Positions 42,488-51,605 of a stretch of 64,000 nucleotides of DNA are shown here, piece after piece. The notes under the pieces are model-generated. The model made no database searches. It worked only from the letters and a program-made list of their open reading frames with translations, and was not told the DNA's origin. Every line of letters starts with the position of its first letter. The first letter of the stretch is position 1. Source of the DNA: Marinobacterium sp. xm-d-530. GTDB taxonomy: Bacteria; Pseudomonadota; Gammaproteobacteria; Pseudomonadales; Balneatricaceae. The stretch covers positions 1-64,000 of the forward strand of contig NZ_WBYM01000001.1 in the NCBI RefSeq assembly GCF_013283365.1, read 5' to 3'. A program made the translations under genes and the position numbers.

Positions 42488-42561
42488 GTTGGAGCCTTAT
42501 CGTAGATGAGGCCATGAGGCTTGAATCTAGCGCTCTCGCGGCCTTTGTAAGACCGCTCCTA
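42488..42561 (-). repeat. REP-like palindrome, copy 9 (reverse orientation)
   Basis: GTTGGAGCCTTATCGTAGAT start and GACCGCTCCTAC end, slightly diverged; lies just after the STAS gene's 3' end. Confidence 0.8.
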
Positions 42562-42575
42562 CGGTGGAGCAGGGG

Positions 42576-43067
42576 TTATTTTTGGCACTCTAGGACTTCG
42601 ACTAGGCCTTTGAATTCGTCTCGGTTTTTGTCGTTTAGGTCGATGAGAATGCGGTGGGCTTCGATGATTTTAGCGCGCACGGCTTCGTCGGACTCTTGAA
42701 CGAATGGCACTTCGGTTAGATCTTTCTTACTGGTGGGCAGCTCTTCTAGAAGCAGGAAGATGTGATCGAATCCCATGGCGTATAGGATTTTGGTGATGTC
42801 TGGGTTGGTTGATACGATGGTTGGACGGGGCATATCACATTTGGCGCTTTTAACGGCCAGCTTTGCGATCAGTCCAAGAGAGGTGCTGTCGATATTGGTG
42901 GTCTCGGTCAGATCGATCAATGTATGAGTGACATCATCTCGACTGAGCATTGAGCGCAGGTGTTGATCTATTGTTGAGCAGAGCGTCAGACGCACATCAC
43001 CAATAAATTTAACCACATAGTGGCCATCTTGAAAGGCGAACAACAAGCCGCCATCTGTCGTTAACAT
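42576..43067 (-). CDS. STAS-domain anti-anti-sigma-type protein
   Basis: The 163-residue protein has an N-terminal STAS domain: DLTETTNIDSTSLGLIAKLA carries the conserved D-S-(T/S) phospho-site region, followed by a C-terminal helical extension. Such proteins switch partners by Ser phosphorylation and dephosphorylation. It overlaps the phosphatase gene by 7 bases. The pair resembles Pseudomonas HsbR/HsbA-type modules linking stress or surface signals to motility and biofilm, which is inference. Confidence 0.85.
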   Translation of the reverse strand: MLTTDGGLLFAFQDGHYVVKFIGDVRLTLCSTIDQHLRSMLSRDDVTHTLIDLTETTNIDSTSLGLIAKLAVKSAKCDMPRPTIVSTNPDITKILYAMGFDHIFLLLEELPTSKKDLTEVPFVQESDEAVRAKIIEAHRILIDLNDKNRDEFKGLVEVLECQK

Positions 43068-44230
43068 CGACGTGAAACCATCATTATTGCAACATCATCA
43101 GGCAACTCCGCCTCTTCATCTACGACCCGTTTTAACAAAGTCTCTGGAGAGGGCTGTTCAGCCTGACACAACCGGAGCAGATTCTGCTCTTTCTCTTCGA
43201 GTTTGTCACCCTTTATGATCTCTAAAATACCGTCCGAAAAGAGGTAGATTGAGAAGTCAGAAGCCAATTCGCAGCTGTGCTCTTCATAGAGCGGCTCTTC
43301 AAACAGCCCCACTGGCATTCCCCGCCCTTCTAAGTAGTGCGCTTTATCGCCCTGCACTAACACCATAGAGGGGTGATGCCCACCTATACTATAGGTCAGT
43401 TTTGCGGCTTTGGTATCAACCACACCAATCAACATCGTCATGTGCTTACCAAAACTGGTCAGTAGAATCTCTTTATTGAAGTGCTCTAACAGCTGTTGTG
43501 GATTCTCCAACCGATCACTTTCGCCTTTAAAGTAGGCTCGTTGTAGGCGATTGGTCATGTTTTTCAGTAGTACTGTCACCAGTGCGGACGAGGCTCCGTG
43601 TCCTGACACATCAGCCAAATAGAATAGATACTGATCGTTTTTCAGCGGAATCAGATCGATAAAGTCACCGCTCAACAGAAGTGAGGGTCGCAACAGATAT
43701 TCGCAGCTAAGCGATTCATCAAGCGATTGATGAGTAGGCGGCAGCAGTCGCTGCTGAATTTGCGCAGCCGCATCCTGATCGGCTTTTAGCTCTTCTAAAC
43801 TCTGGCTCAGTGAATCTCTTAAGTAGCGCGCCGATTCAATCGCGATGGCACGGTCTAGTTGGCGATCTAATGAGCGCACCAGACTTAACGGGTCATTGCG
43901 CACTTCATCAAGACTGAACACACCATCGGCCCCATTACGAAGGGCTCGCACGAGCGTGTTTTGTTCAAGCTGAGAGATAAATGCGATGGTCGGTTTTGGA
44001 CTGACTCGTTGCGCTAATTCACTGAGTTGCTGAGTTTCAGGAAAGGAGTGGAAATCGAAAAAGAGAAGCGAGGTAGAGTGGTGTTCTAGATAATCTTCGA
44101 CGGCATCGAGTGTCGCGCAGGTGGCCAATCTAAGACCATCCACCTGGCTCAATTCACAAAGATCAAAAATAGCATCTATGGTCTCGGTATCCGAGGAGTA
44201 GATTAAAATTCGAGTCTCTTGTGAATCCAT
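43061..44230 (-). CDS. Response regulator with PP2C (SpoIIE/RsbU) phosphatase domain
   Basis: The ~389-residue protein has an N-terminal receiver-like domain (residues ~5-120), a short coiled-coil linker (LSQSLEELKADQDAAAQIQQ), and a SpoIIE phosphatase domain starting at QRLLPPTH with metal-site motifs GDFIDL and YLADVSGHGASSALV. It would dephosphorylate the adjacent STAS protein under control of a kinase. The receiver keeps an acidic FFDFHSF at the position of the phosphorylatable Asp. The ATG at 44230 is preferred to an in-frame TTG five codons upstream. Confidence 0.87.
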   Translation of the reverse strand: MDSQETRILIYSSDTETIDAIFDLCELSQVDGLRLATCATLDAVEDYLEHHSTSLLFFDFHSFPETQQLSELAQRVSPKPTIAFISQLEQNTLVRALRNGADGVFSLDEVRNDPLSLVRSLDRQLDRAIAIESARYLRDSLSQSLEELKADQDAAAQIQQRLLPPTHQSLDESLSCEYLLRPSLLLSGDFIDLIPLKNDQYLFYLADVSGHGASSALVTVLLKNMTNRLQRAYFKGESDRLENPQQLLEHFNKEILLTSFGKHMTMLIGVVDTKAAKLTYSIGGHHPSMVLVQGDKAHYLEGRGMPVGLFEEPLYEEHSCELASDFSIYLFSDGILEIIKGDKLEEKEQNLLRLCQAEQPSPETLLKRVVDEEAELPDDVAIMMVSRRC

Positions 44231-44305
44231 CGCAGGTTTCGTCAAACAAGTAGCAACATATTAAGTACCGAGACTACTCCTGCGAAGGTGTGAAGTAAAC
44301 TGCTG

Positions 44306-45007
44306 TTAGAAGTCGTCTGCGTTGTACTCTACACGACCATCATTGACTTCGAATTCACGCTTCTGCAGGTAGGCATCTCGAATGAACGTGTAACGATCAC
44401 CCGTAACAACCCCTTCACGATCAAGCAACGACGCACGCTTATCAACCACTTTCAGCGCTTTTAAGCCGTAGCGTAGCTCATCAGACTCAACCTGGTTCAG
44501 TGGGTCTAGGTACATATCGGGAATAATACCTACCCCATCACGAACAGTGGAAGGTCCAAACAGAGGCAGAACAAGGTAAGGGCCTGATTCAACACCCCAT
44601 GCACCTAAGGTTTGTCCAAAGTCTTCATCGTTTTTAGGAATATCCATGGCTGATGCCACATCAAACAGACCACCAATACCGATGGTGGTGTTGATGAGAA
44701 CGCGCGATAGATCCTGGGTTGCTTCAACGGGTTTAAGCTGAAGAACGTTATTAAAGAAGGTGACCACATCACGCAGATTATCAAAGAAGTTACTGACGCC
44801 CTGCTCGGCCACATCTGGCATGATAAAACGGTAACCTTGAGCAACCGGCTTAAGAATGGCGCGATCTAGGGATTCATTAAAGTTGAAGACACCACGGTTA
44901 AAGCCTTCCCAAGGGTCATTTAACTCCGAATCTTGAGCCACTGCTGTGACCGAATTGAGTGACAGACTCAGTACAAAAAGAGCCAACAACTTATTTAAAA
45001 CGTTCAT
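44306..45007 (-). CDS. mlaA: MlaA/VacJ-family outer-membrane lipid transport protein
   Basis: The 233-residue protein has a signal peptide and the MlaA domain: NDPWEGFNRGVFNFNESLD, the FGQTLGAWGVESGPYLVLPL block and GPSTVRDGVG. MlaA removes misplaced phospholipids from the outer leaflet and passes them to MlaC and MlaFEDB. Unlike E. coli MlaA, no lipobox Cys follows the signal peptide (end is VTAVAQDSE), so it may be held in the membrane by its donut domain and porin partner alone. Confidence 0.93.
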   Translation of the reverse strand: MNVLNKLLALFVLSLSLNSVTAVAQDSELNDPWEGFNRGVFNFNESLDRAILKPVAQGYRFIMPDVAEQGVSNFFDNLRDVVTFFNNVLQLKPVEATQDLSRVLINTTIGIGGLFDVASAMDIPKNDEDFGQTLGAWGVESGPYLVLPLFGPSTVRDGVGIIPDMYLDPLNQVESDELRYGLKALKVVDKRASLLDREGVVTGDRYTFIRDAYLQKREFEVNDGRVEYNADDF

Positions 45008-45084
45008 TAAAAACTACCTAATTATCCGTTAGCGCCTAACCAATGATTTATGAAGTATAGGCCAAGAATTCTTTAATGGATCTA

Positions 45085-48000
45085 TTATCCAGAAACTTCT
45101 GTGAACCTCTGCTTAAGACGCTTCTCAGAAATTTTAAATTCTGTGCCAAGCTCTTGAGCAAACAGTGAGACTCGGTACTCTTCGATCCACCACTTAAAGT
45201 CGATCAACTCGCTACCCACTTCGCCAGTATCACGCGCTTTGGCAACGGCTGCTTCATACTGTTGTTGCCATTTAACCAGCTCATCCGACCACAAAACCTG
45301 CTGGCGTAGGGTTCTTTGGTACTTATCTAATCGCACTTCAATCGCTTTGAGGTAGCGCGGTAGATGTGCCAGCCACTGCGGTGGCGTCTCGGTGAGGTAG
45401 GTTTTATCAATCAATCGATCAAGTTGCGCACGAATGTCATTCAGTACCGGTACCGTCTCTAATGAGACCTCACCGTTCAACGTCTTCGATATGCGATGCA
45501 CGCGTTGATGAAGTTCTATGACAAAGGCTGCAATGGTTTTGGCCTGCTCATGCAGATCGGCTCTCACCCGATCTCGAGTTTGGCTAAACTCCGACTCACT
45601 GGTAGGCAGATTATCCTGATCGATCAGGCTCAATGCCGCGGCCATGATGATCTGCTCTTGCAGGAAGCGTTCATTATATTTCTTACCCGCCTGCAGAATC
45701 GCTTGCGCCAAATTAGGCAGGCTTTTACGAATATCTTTAACCTGAGTTTGCAGAGATATCAGCACCAAACGTGCCACACCTCGATGTGACTGGCGTTGTG
45801 CATCCAAGGGCTGGCTCAATAAGGTCAGCTCGACATTCTCACCCTTATCGATCAGTGCAGGGTAGGCTTCCACTTCGATACCGCCAGCATGTTTAACGGT
45901 TTTCTGTTTATCGAGTTTGCCAAAACTCCACTCCGTTAGTTCTGTCTCACCCCAACTCTGTTTAGGTGCTTGCTGAATCGCTGTCTGTGCCGCATCACCC
46001 AGTTTACGTTGTAGCTCGGACCAATCACGCCCCTGCCCTAATAGGTTTCCCTGTTCATCGATTACGCGAATATTGGCTTGATGAATCGGTTCAAGCTGCA
46101 CACTTTTCAGCTGATCCACCTGAACACGGTGCCCAGTCAGACGCAGCAGCTGCAGTGACACAGCCTCAAACAGGTCACCATCACCAAACGCCAGTTTCTC
46201 CATTAACTCAGTGACATAGTTGGGGATCGGCACAAACTGTTTACGCTCAGCCTTAGGCAGGCCACGTAGCAACGCCTCAAGCTTGGCGGCCAACATACCC
46301 GGTACCAGCCAGGCTAGACGTTCGGTACTGAGTCTGGGCAGCAGTGGCAGAGGGCAATCAATACTCAAGCCATCATCGACCGCACCTAACTCAAATTTGT
46401 AGCTCAGTTTTAAAGGCGCACCCTCGATCAACAATACTTCTGGGTACTGTTCATCTCGAACATGATCTGCCGAGCGTTGCAGCACATCCTGCTCGGTCAA
46501 AAAGAGCAGCTTAGGGGAGGCCTGTTCTGCTTTTTTGCGCCAAGATTCAAACCCAGCTCCGTTGACGATATCTGATCCCGCGTGTTGATCCAGACGCTCT
46601 AAGTAGAACTGAAACAGTGTCTCTTCATCGACCAACAGATCGCGTCGGCGCGACTTATCCTCAAGCGCGGCAACGGACTCTAAAAGATCTCGATTGTGTT
46701 GGAAAAACGGCGCCTTAGTCTGATATTCACCCTCGACCAGTGCACTTCGAATGAAAATTTCATGGGAGACTTCGCGATCGATCGGACCATAGTGCACCTT
46801 ACGTTTAGGCACAATAACTAGGCCGTAAAGTCTGACCTGCTCACTGGCCACTACCTGAGCACGTTTTTTCTCCCAATGCGGCTCTAAGTAGCTACGTTTG
46901 ATGAGGTGCTTAGCCAAGGGCTCAACCCACTCTGGGTTAATCTCGGCAAGGGTATGAGCAAACAGCTGACTGGTCTCAATCATCTCTGCAGCGACCACCC
47001 ACTTCGGTGCCTGCTTAAATACGCCTGAGCCAGGGAATATTTTAAAGCGGCGGTTACGCGCACCAAGATACTCACCACGCTCCTGCTTGAAACCGAGGTG
47101 TCCCAAGAAACCCGAGATAATTGCTCGATGAACCTGATCGTAACTGGCCGGTTCACTGTTCTCTTTCAGATCAAGCGACTTGATGCTCAGATGCAGCTGT
47201 CGATGCAGATCTCGCCACTCTCGCATTCTTAGGTAGCTAAGGTAGTGTTTAGTACACCACTTGCGCAGTTGATTCTGGCTCAGCTCAAGGCGTTGCTCCT
47301 CAAAGGCATTCCACAAATTAATCAGAGTGATGAAATCGGACTTCTCGTCATGGAACAACTTGTGTTTTTCATCGGCTGCTTGGCGCTTATTCTGCGGACG
47401 CTCGCGAGGGTCTTGGACACTCAGTGCACTGGTAACGATCAATATCTCACGCAGTGAGTGCTGACGACCCGCTTCAACAATAATACGTGCAATCCTTGGG
47501 TCGACAGGCAAGCGCGCCAGCTGTTTACCCAAATTGGTGATTGAACGCTTTGCATCGACCGCTTGCAGTTCTTCAAGCAGTTTATAACCATCATTGATGA
47601 AGCGTTTATCGGGTGGATCGATAAAGGGAAAACGATCAATATCACCCAATCGAAGTTGCAGCATCTGCAGAATAACGGAGGCGAGATTGGTTCTACGAAT
47701 TTCCGCATCGGTGAACTCAGGACGAGAGAGAAAATCCTCTTCCGAGTAGAGTCGAATGCAGGTGCCGGGAGCTACTCGCCCACAGCGACCTGCACGCTGG
47801 TTGGCGCTCGCTTGTGACACTGGCTCAATCGGTAAGCGCTGTACCTTAGATCGATAACTGTAGCGCGACATGCGAACCAGACCGGGGTCAATGACATAAC
47901 GAATGCCCGGCACTGTCACGGAGGTCTCTGCCACGTTGGTGGCTAACACGATACGACGCCCTGCTGAGCGACCCGAGGTAAAGACCTTGTTCTGTTCCGC

Positions 48001-49011
48001 TAACGACAGCCTTGCATAGAGCGGCATGATCTCAACATCTTTAAGATCAGCCCTGCGCAATTTCTCTGCACTCTCTCGAATCTCTCGCTCACCCGGTAAG
48101 AAGATCAGAATGTCGCCAGGCATACCACCCGGTTTAGCTCTGTCGATGGCAATGAGTTCATCGACAGCGTTGAGAATGCCCTGCTGAATATCACCACTCG
48201 CCTCATCATCCTCATACGTGGATTCGTTCAATGGGCGGTAGAGTGTCTCTACCGGGAAGGTTCTTCCGGAGACCTCTATCACAGGGGCATCACCAAAGTG
48301 TTTCGAGAAACGCTGCACATCGATGGTTGCAGAGGTAATGATCAACTTAAGATCGGGGCGTTTAGGCAGAATTCGTTTGAAGTAGCCCAATAAGAAGTCG
48401 ATATTGAGGCTGCGCTCATGCGCCTCATCGATGATGATGACTTCGTATTTGTTCAGGTATCGATCATGCTGAGTTTCGGCCAGAAGGATACCGTCCGTCA
48501 TCAGTTTAATCTGAGTCTCTTCGCCAACCTGATCGTGAAATCGAACTTGATAGCCGACTCTAGAGCCCAATTCAGTTTTCAACTCATCCGCAATACGACT
48601 GGCAACCGTGCGCGCGGCCAATCGTCGTGGCTGTGTATGTCCAATCAACCCTTTACAGCCTAACCCCAACTCTAGGCAGAGTTTTGGCAACTGGGTCGTT
48701 TTACCGGACCCGGTTTCACCTGCGACCACCACCACTTGGTTATGCTGGATTGCATCGAGTATCTCTTGGCGTGCACCCGTCACCGGCAGGTCTGGGTAGT
48801 CGATCGGTAGCAGAGCTTTTTCGGTCTTCTGCGCCACTATCGCTTCCGATCGCTCTATGCGTTCAACCGCCTTTTGCAGTGCCGTTTCATCGATTTCTGC
48901 TGCCTCGGAGAGTCGTTCCAATGCACGACGAATAGGGTATTGGTCGCGTATTTGGCAACGCTCGAGGCGGTCAATAAACGGTTTTAATGTCGGATGCACA
49001 ATGGGACTCAT
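45085..49011 (-). CDS. hrpA: ATP-dependent RNA helicase HrpA
   Basis: The 1308-residue DEAH helicase acts on ribosome-bound mRNA in other bacteria. Motifs in order: Walker A GETGSGKTTQLP (~96), TQPRRLAARTVA, DEAH in IIIDEAHERSLN, SAT motif LIITSATID, and QRAGRCGRVAPG in the second RecA domain, followed by HA2/OB domains and the long HrpA-specific C-terminal region (DUF3418). Length is normal for HrpA. It is transcribed alone. Confidence 0.96.
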   Translation of the reverse strand: MSPIVHPTLKPFIDRLERCQIRDQYPIRRALERLSEAAEIDETALQKAVERIERSEAIVAQKTEKALLPIDYPDLPVTGARQEILDAIQHNQVVVVAGETGSGKTTQLPKLCLELGLGCKGLIGHTQPRRLAARTVASRIADELKTELGSRVGYQVRFHDQVGEETQIKLMTDGILLAETQHDRYLNKYEVIIIDEAHERSLNIDFLLGYFKRILPKRPDLKLIITSATIDVQRFSKHFGDAPVIEVSGRTFPVETLYRPLNESTYEDDEASGDIQQGILNAVDELIAIDRAKPGGMPGDILIFLPGEREIRESAEKLRRADLKDVEIMPLYARLSLAEQNKVFTSGRSAGRRIVLATNVAETSVTVPGIRYVIDPGLVRMSRYSYRSKVQRLPIEPVSQASANQRAGRCGRVAPGTCIRLYSEEDFLSRPEFTDAEIRRTNLASVILQMLQLRLGDIDRFPFIDPPDKRFINDGYKLLEELQAVDAKRSITNLGKQLARLPVDPRIARIIVEAGRQHSLREILIVTSALSVQDPRERPQNKRQAADEKHKLFHDEKSDFITLINLWNAFEEQRLELSQNQLRKWCTKHYLSYLRMREWRDLHRQLHLSIKSLDLKENSEPASYDQVHRAIISGFLGHLGFKQERGEYLGARNRRFKIFPGSGVFKQAPKWVVAAEMIETSQLFAHTLAEINPEWVEPLAKHLIKRSYLEPHWEKKRAQVVASEQVRLYGLVIVPKRKVHYGPIDREVSHEIFIRSALVEGEYQTKAPFFQHNRDLLESVAALEDKSRRRDLLVDEETLFQFYLERLDQHAGSDIVNGAGFESWRKKAEQASPKLLFLTEQDVLQRSADHVRDEQYPEVLLIEGAPLKLSYKFELGAVDDGLSIDCPLPLLPRLSTERLAWLVPGMLAAKLEALLRGLPKAERKQFVPIPNYVTELMEKLAFGDGDLFEAVSLQLLRLTGHRVQVDQLKSVQLEPIHQANIRVIDEQGNLLGQGRDWSELQRKLGDAAQTAIQQAPKQSWGETELTEWSFGKLDKQKTVKHAGGIEVEAYPALIDKGENVELTLLSQPLDAQRQSHRGVARLVLISLQTQVKDIRKSLPNLAQAILQAGKKYNERFLQEQIIMAAALSLIDQDNLPTSESEFSQTRDRVRADLHEQAKTIAAFVIELHQRVHRISKTLNGEVSLETVPVLNDIRAQLDRLIDKTYLTETPPQWLAHLPRYLKAIEVRLDKYQRTLRQQVLWSDELVKWQQQYEAAVAKARDTGEVGSELIDFKWWIEEYRVSLFAQELGTEFKISEKRLKQRFTEVSG

Positions 49012-49098
49012 AATTTTTGATAGCCGCGAATTTTACCCAACTGGTAAAAAGGCTGCCAGAGAAGCGATTAAATAGTTGGTTTGGCCCAAGGGTTAGGG

Positions 49099-50685
49099 TT
49101 AATCAACCAGTCCCGATCGTAATACTCGACCGACAGAGCTATGGGGCAGAGCCCGTCTCAGCTCAATAAGATGTGGGACTTTATAGGCCGTTAAACGTTG
49201 ACGACAGTAGTTACGGATCATTTTCTGCGTCAAACGACGGTTGTTGGTCACTACGAATAGACGGAGCTTGATTTCGCCATCCTCCTGATAACTGCCGAAG
49301 GCACAATCGGTGATGTCAGGGTGCTGGGAGATGAGCGCTTCGACTTCAGAGGGGTAAATCTTAAAGTTTCCAACCAGTGAGATGACATCAGACTGGCGCT
49401 CAATCATATGCAGTGAACCATCTGGGTCCACACGTCCTATATCACCTGTCCTAAACCAACCTTGCTCAAACTGGGTGTCAACTTGACCGGCATACCCCAA
49501 CATCACTTGGGGGCCTCTAATGCAGATCTCTCCTGCACTGCCTTGAGGCAGTTCACTGCCAGACTCATCTTGAATACGTACCTCAGTCTCTTGCAGCGGT
49601 CGACCGACTGCGCCGGTCACGAACCTGCCACTCGAGTCCAGCGTCACAACGGGTGAACACTCGGTTAGGCCATAGCCCTGCGAGATAACGCAGTGAGTGA
49701 TCGCTTGCCATTGATCACCAATGGCTTGATTGAGTGGTGCACCACCTGACAGAGTGCATTTGAGCATTGAGAAGTCGAGTTGAGGAAAGAGCGGATGCTG
49801 TACTAAGCCCATAAAGAGTGGAGCCACACCGGCAAACAGGGTCGGGCGAAAACGATCAAACAGCTCTGCAATGTGATTGATCTCTTTGACATCCGATGCC
49901 ATCTCAACCACCCCACCCTGACACCAGGTCATTAAACAGATCATTGAGGGGTAGCTATGATAGATCGGCAAGGGCATCAGTAATCTTTGCGGGCCAGAGA
50001 TACCGATATCTACAAGCCGATGATTTAACTGCCCAACATTACTGAGCAGGTTTCTGTGACTCAATTGCACCGCTTTTGCCTGCCCCGTGGTAGCGCTGGT
50101 CAGCTGTATCATTGCCACCTCATCCACCTCTGATCGTGCACTGAGCATCAAGGAGTCTGAGTGATAGACAATCGCTTCACGAAATTGAAAATCCGCCAAA
50201 TTGGGTGAGCGTTTGCGTATATGGCGCCAAAGTCGCTTAAGTGGAAACAGAAACCAATTTGAAAAGTCTTCAGGGGAGCAGCTTACAGTGGTTAGGCCAT
50301 GGCCTCGACGGACTGCTAATTCGGCTAAGTTAGAGTGTGAGTGACAGGCAATCAGTGCCTTGGCTTGCGTCAGTTTCGCGACCCGTTCTAACTCGGTGAT
50401 ATCAGCGGAGGTTGTCAAACAGACCGGTACCAAACCGGCACGCCAAAGCGACATTAACAGCAGCGGGTAGTGAGCACCATTGGGCATCTGAACAATGACC
50501 CTATCCCCTGCTGAGAGGTTTAGAATTTCGACAAACCATTGTGATACGGCGCGGCAGTGACCATTCAGCTCAGAGAAGGAGATCTGTGTGTTACCCTCCC
50601 GAACGGCAGGTACATTGGCGTATTGATTTGATAGCCATTGAGGCAGTTGCGAAAGGCTGCTTATTGAGAGGGGCAATTGAGACAT
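49099..50685 (-). CDS. AMP-dependent acyl-CoA ligase-type enzyme
   Basis: The ~528-residue enzyme belongs to the ANL superfamily. P-loop motif LTSATTGQAKAVQLSH (~residue 182), GYGLTECSPVV and GWFRTGDIGRVDPDG with the AMP-binding Asp, and a C-terminal VGNFKIYPSEVE hinge. It activates a carboxylic acid, probably a fatty acid, as acyl-AMP and then CoA ester. The start MSQLPLS at 50685 follows the yafJ stop by 1 base; the frame extends upstream inside yafJ and that part is not used. The Lys expected near the C-terminus is not certain by eye. Confidence 0.85.
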   Translation of the reverse strand: MSQLPLSISSLSQLPQWLSNQYANVPAVREGNTQISFSELNGHCRAVSQWFVEILNLSAGDRVIVQMPNGAHYPLLLMSLWRAGLVPVCLTTSADITELERVAKLTQAKALIACHSHSNLAELAVRRGHGLTTVSCSPEDFSNWFLFPLKRLWRHIRKRSPNLADFQFREAIVYHSDSLMLSARSEVDEVAMIQLTSATTGQAKAVQLSHRNLLSNVGQLNHRLVDIGISGPQRLLMPLPIYHSYPSMICLMTWCQGGVVEMASDVKEINHIAELFDRFRPTLFAGVAPLFMGLVQHPLFPQLDFSMLKCTLSGGAPLNQAIGDQWQAITHCVISQGYGLTECSPVVTLDSSGRFVTGAVGRPLQETEVRIQDESGSELPQGSAGEICIRGPQVMLGYAGQVDTQFEQGWFRTGDIGRVDPDGSLHMIERQSDVISLVGNFKIYPSEVEALISQHPDITDCAFGSYQEDGEIKLRLFVVTNNRRLTQKMIRNYCRQRLTAYKVPHLIELRRALPHSSVGRVLRSGLVD

Positions 50686-50686
50686 C

Positions 50687-51469
50687 TTATTCACTGCGAT
50701 AGAAGCAGGTCTCTCCCTCTTTGAATACCCGGGCTTCACCTGTCTGAATAGGCTGCCACACCTCGTTATCGGTCAGTGGCTCTGTCGCGATCACTGTGAC
50801 GATATCGTTCTCCTGAGTCTCGCCCCTGAAGTCGACCGTCAAATCACAATCTTTTAGCTGAGCCACTCCAAAAGGCGCGCGCCGGGTAATCCAGTGCAAT
50901 TTAGTAGTGCAGTAGGTGAAGAGCCAGTCGGAGTCACACAGCAACATATTGAAAACCCCTAGCGCACGAAGCTTATGACAGCACTGGGTAATCAATTCAA
51001 ACAGAGGTTCCGTTTTTTGGGGAGGTTCTGGAAAGGCTAGTCGCACCTGATCCAACAACCAACAGAAGGCATACTCCGAATCGGTGGTACCCACTGGTTT
51101 ATAAAAGCACAGAGGCCAATCAAAAATCACCGGATTCAACTGTCCGTTGTGAGCAAAGGTCCAGGTGAAACCCCAGAGTTCGCGACTGAATGGGTGGGTA
51201 TTTTCTAGATTAACTGAACCTACATTGGCTTGGCGAATGTGGCTGATGACGTTCTTGCTTTTGATCGGGTAGTGACAGACCAACTGAGCAATGGGTGAGT
51301 CGACACTGGGTATCGGATCATGAAAGGCTCGCTGAGCCTTTCCTTCGTAGAAACCGATACCCCATCCATCCTTGTGCGGTCCAGTACCACCGCCACGCTG
51401 CATCAAGCCGGCGAAACTGAAACAGATATCGGTGGGTACATTAGCACTCATACCCATTAACTCACACAT
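50687..51469 (-). CDS. yafJ: Class II glutamine amidotransferase (YafJ-like)
   Basis: The 260-residue protein has the Ntn-type glutaminase start [14 protein letters not shown], with Cys2 as nucleophile after Met removal, then [20 protein letters not shown] and FAHNGQLN. E. coli YafJ is of the same length and unknown substrate. It hydrolyses glutamine to feed ammonia to an unidentified acceptor. It lies directly upstream of the acyl-CoA ligase with no gap. Confidence 0.9.
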   Translation of the reverse strand: MCELMGMSANVPTDICFSFAGLMQRGGGTGPHKDGWGIGFYEGKAQRAFHDPIPSVDSPIAQLVCHYPIKSKNVISHIRQANVGSVNLENTHPFSRELWGFTWTFAHNGQLNPVIFDWPLCFYKPVGTTDSEYAFCWLLDQVRLAFPEPPQKTEPLFELITQCCHKLRALGVFNMLLCDSDWLFTYCTTKLHWITRRAPFGVAQLKDCDLTVDFRGETQENDIVTVIATEPLTDNEVWQPIQTGEARVFKEGETCFYRSE

Positions 51470-51572
51470 AGCGACTCCCTGTCTTTAAGCTAGTGGAAGT
51501 ATAACTGATTAAACGACCGGGGTCTGACCTCTATTTTGGAGCTTTCCAAAACATGGAGCTTAACTGGATTGC

Positions 51573-51598
51573 GGATGACAGGCTAAAGCCAGTCATCC
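51573..51598. repeat. Hairpin GGATGAC/GTCATCC after ppnN
   Basis: GGATGACAGGCT and AGCCAGTCATCC form a near-perfect 12-bp stem just downstream of the ppnN stop. Related hairpins occur at about 63684-63810, so it is a second dispersed palindrome family. It may serve as a 3' end stabiliser. Confidence 0.6.
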
Positions 51599-51605
51599 TT
51601 CTAAG

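Noticed and set aside
36255-42561. CRISPR array from the repeated ~72-bp units
   Set aside because: Units are palindromic, irregularly spaced over kilobases, in both orientations and without unique equal-length spacers; no cas genes nearby.
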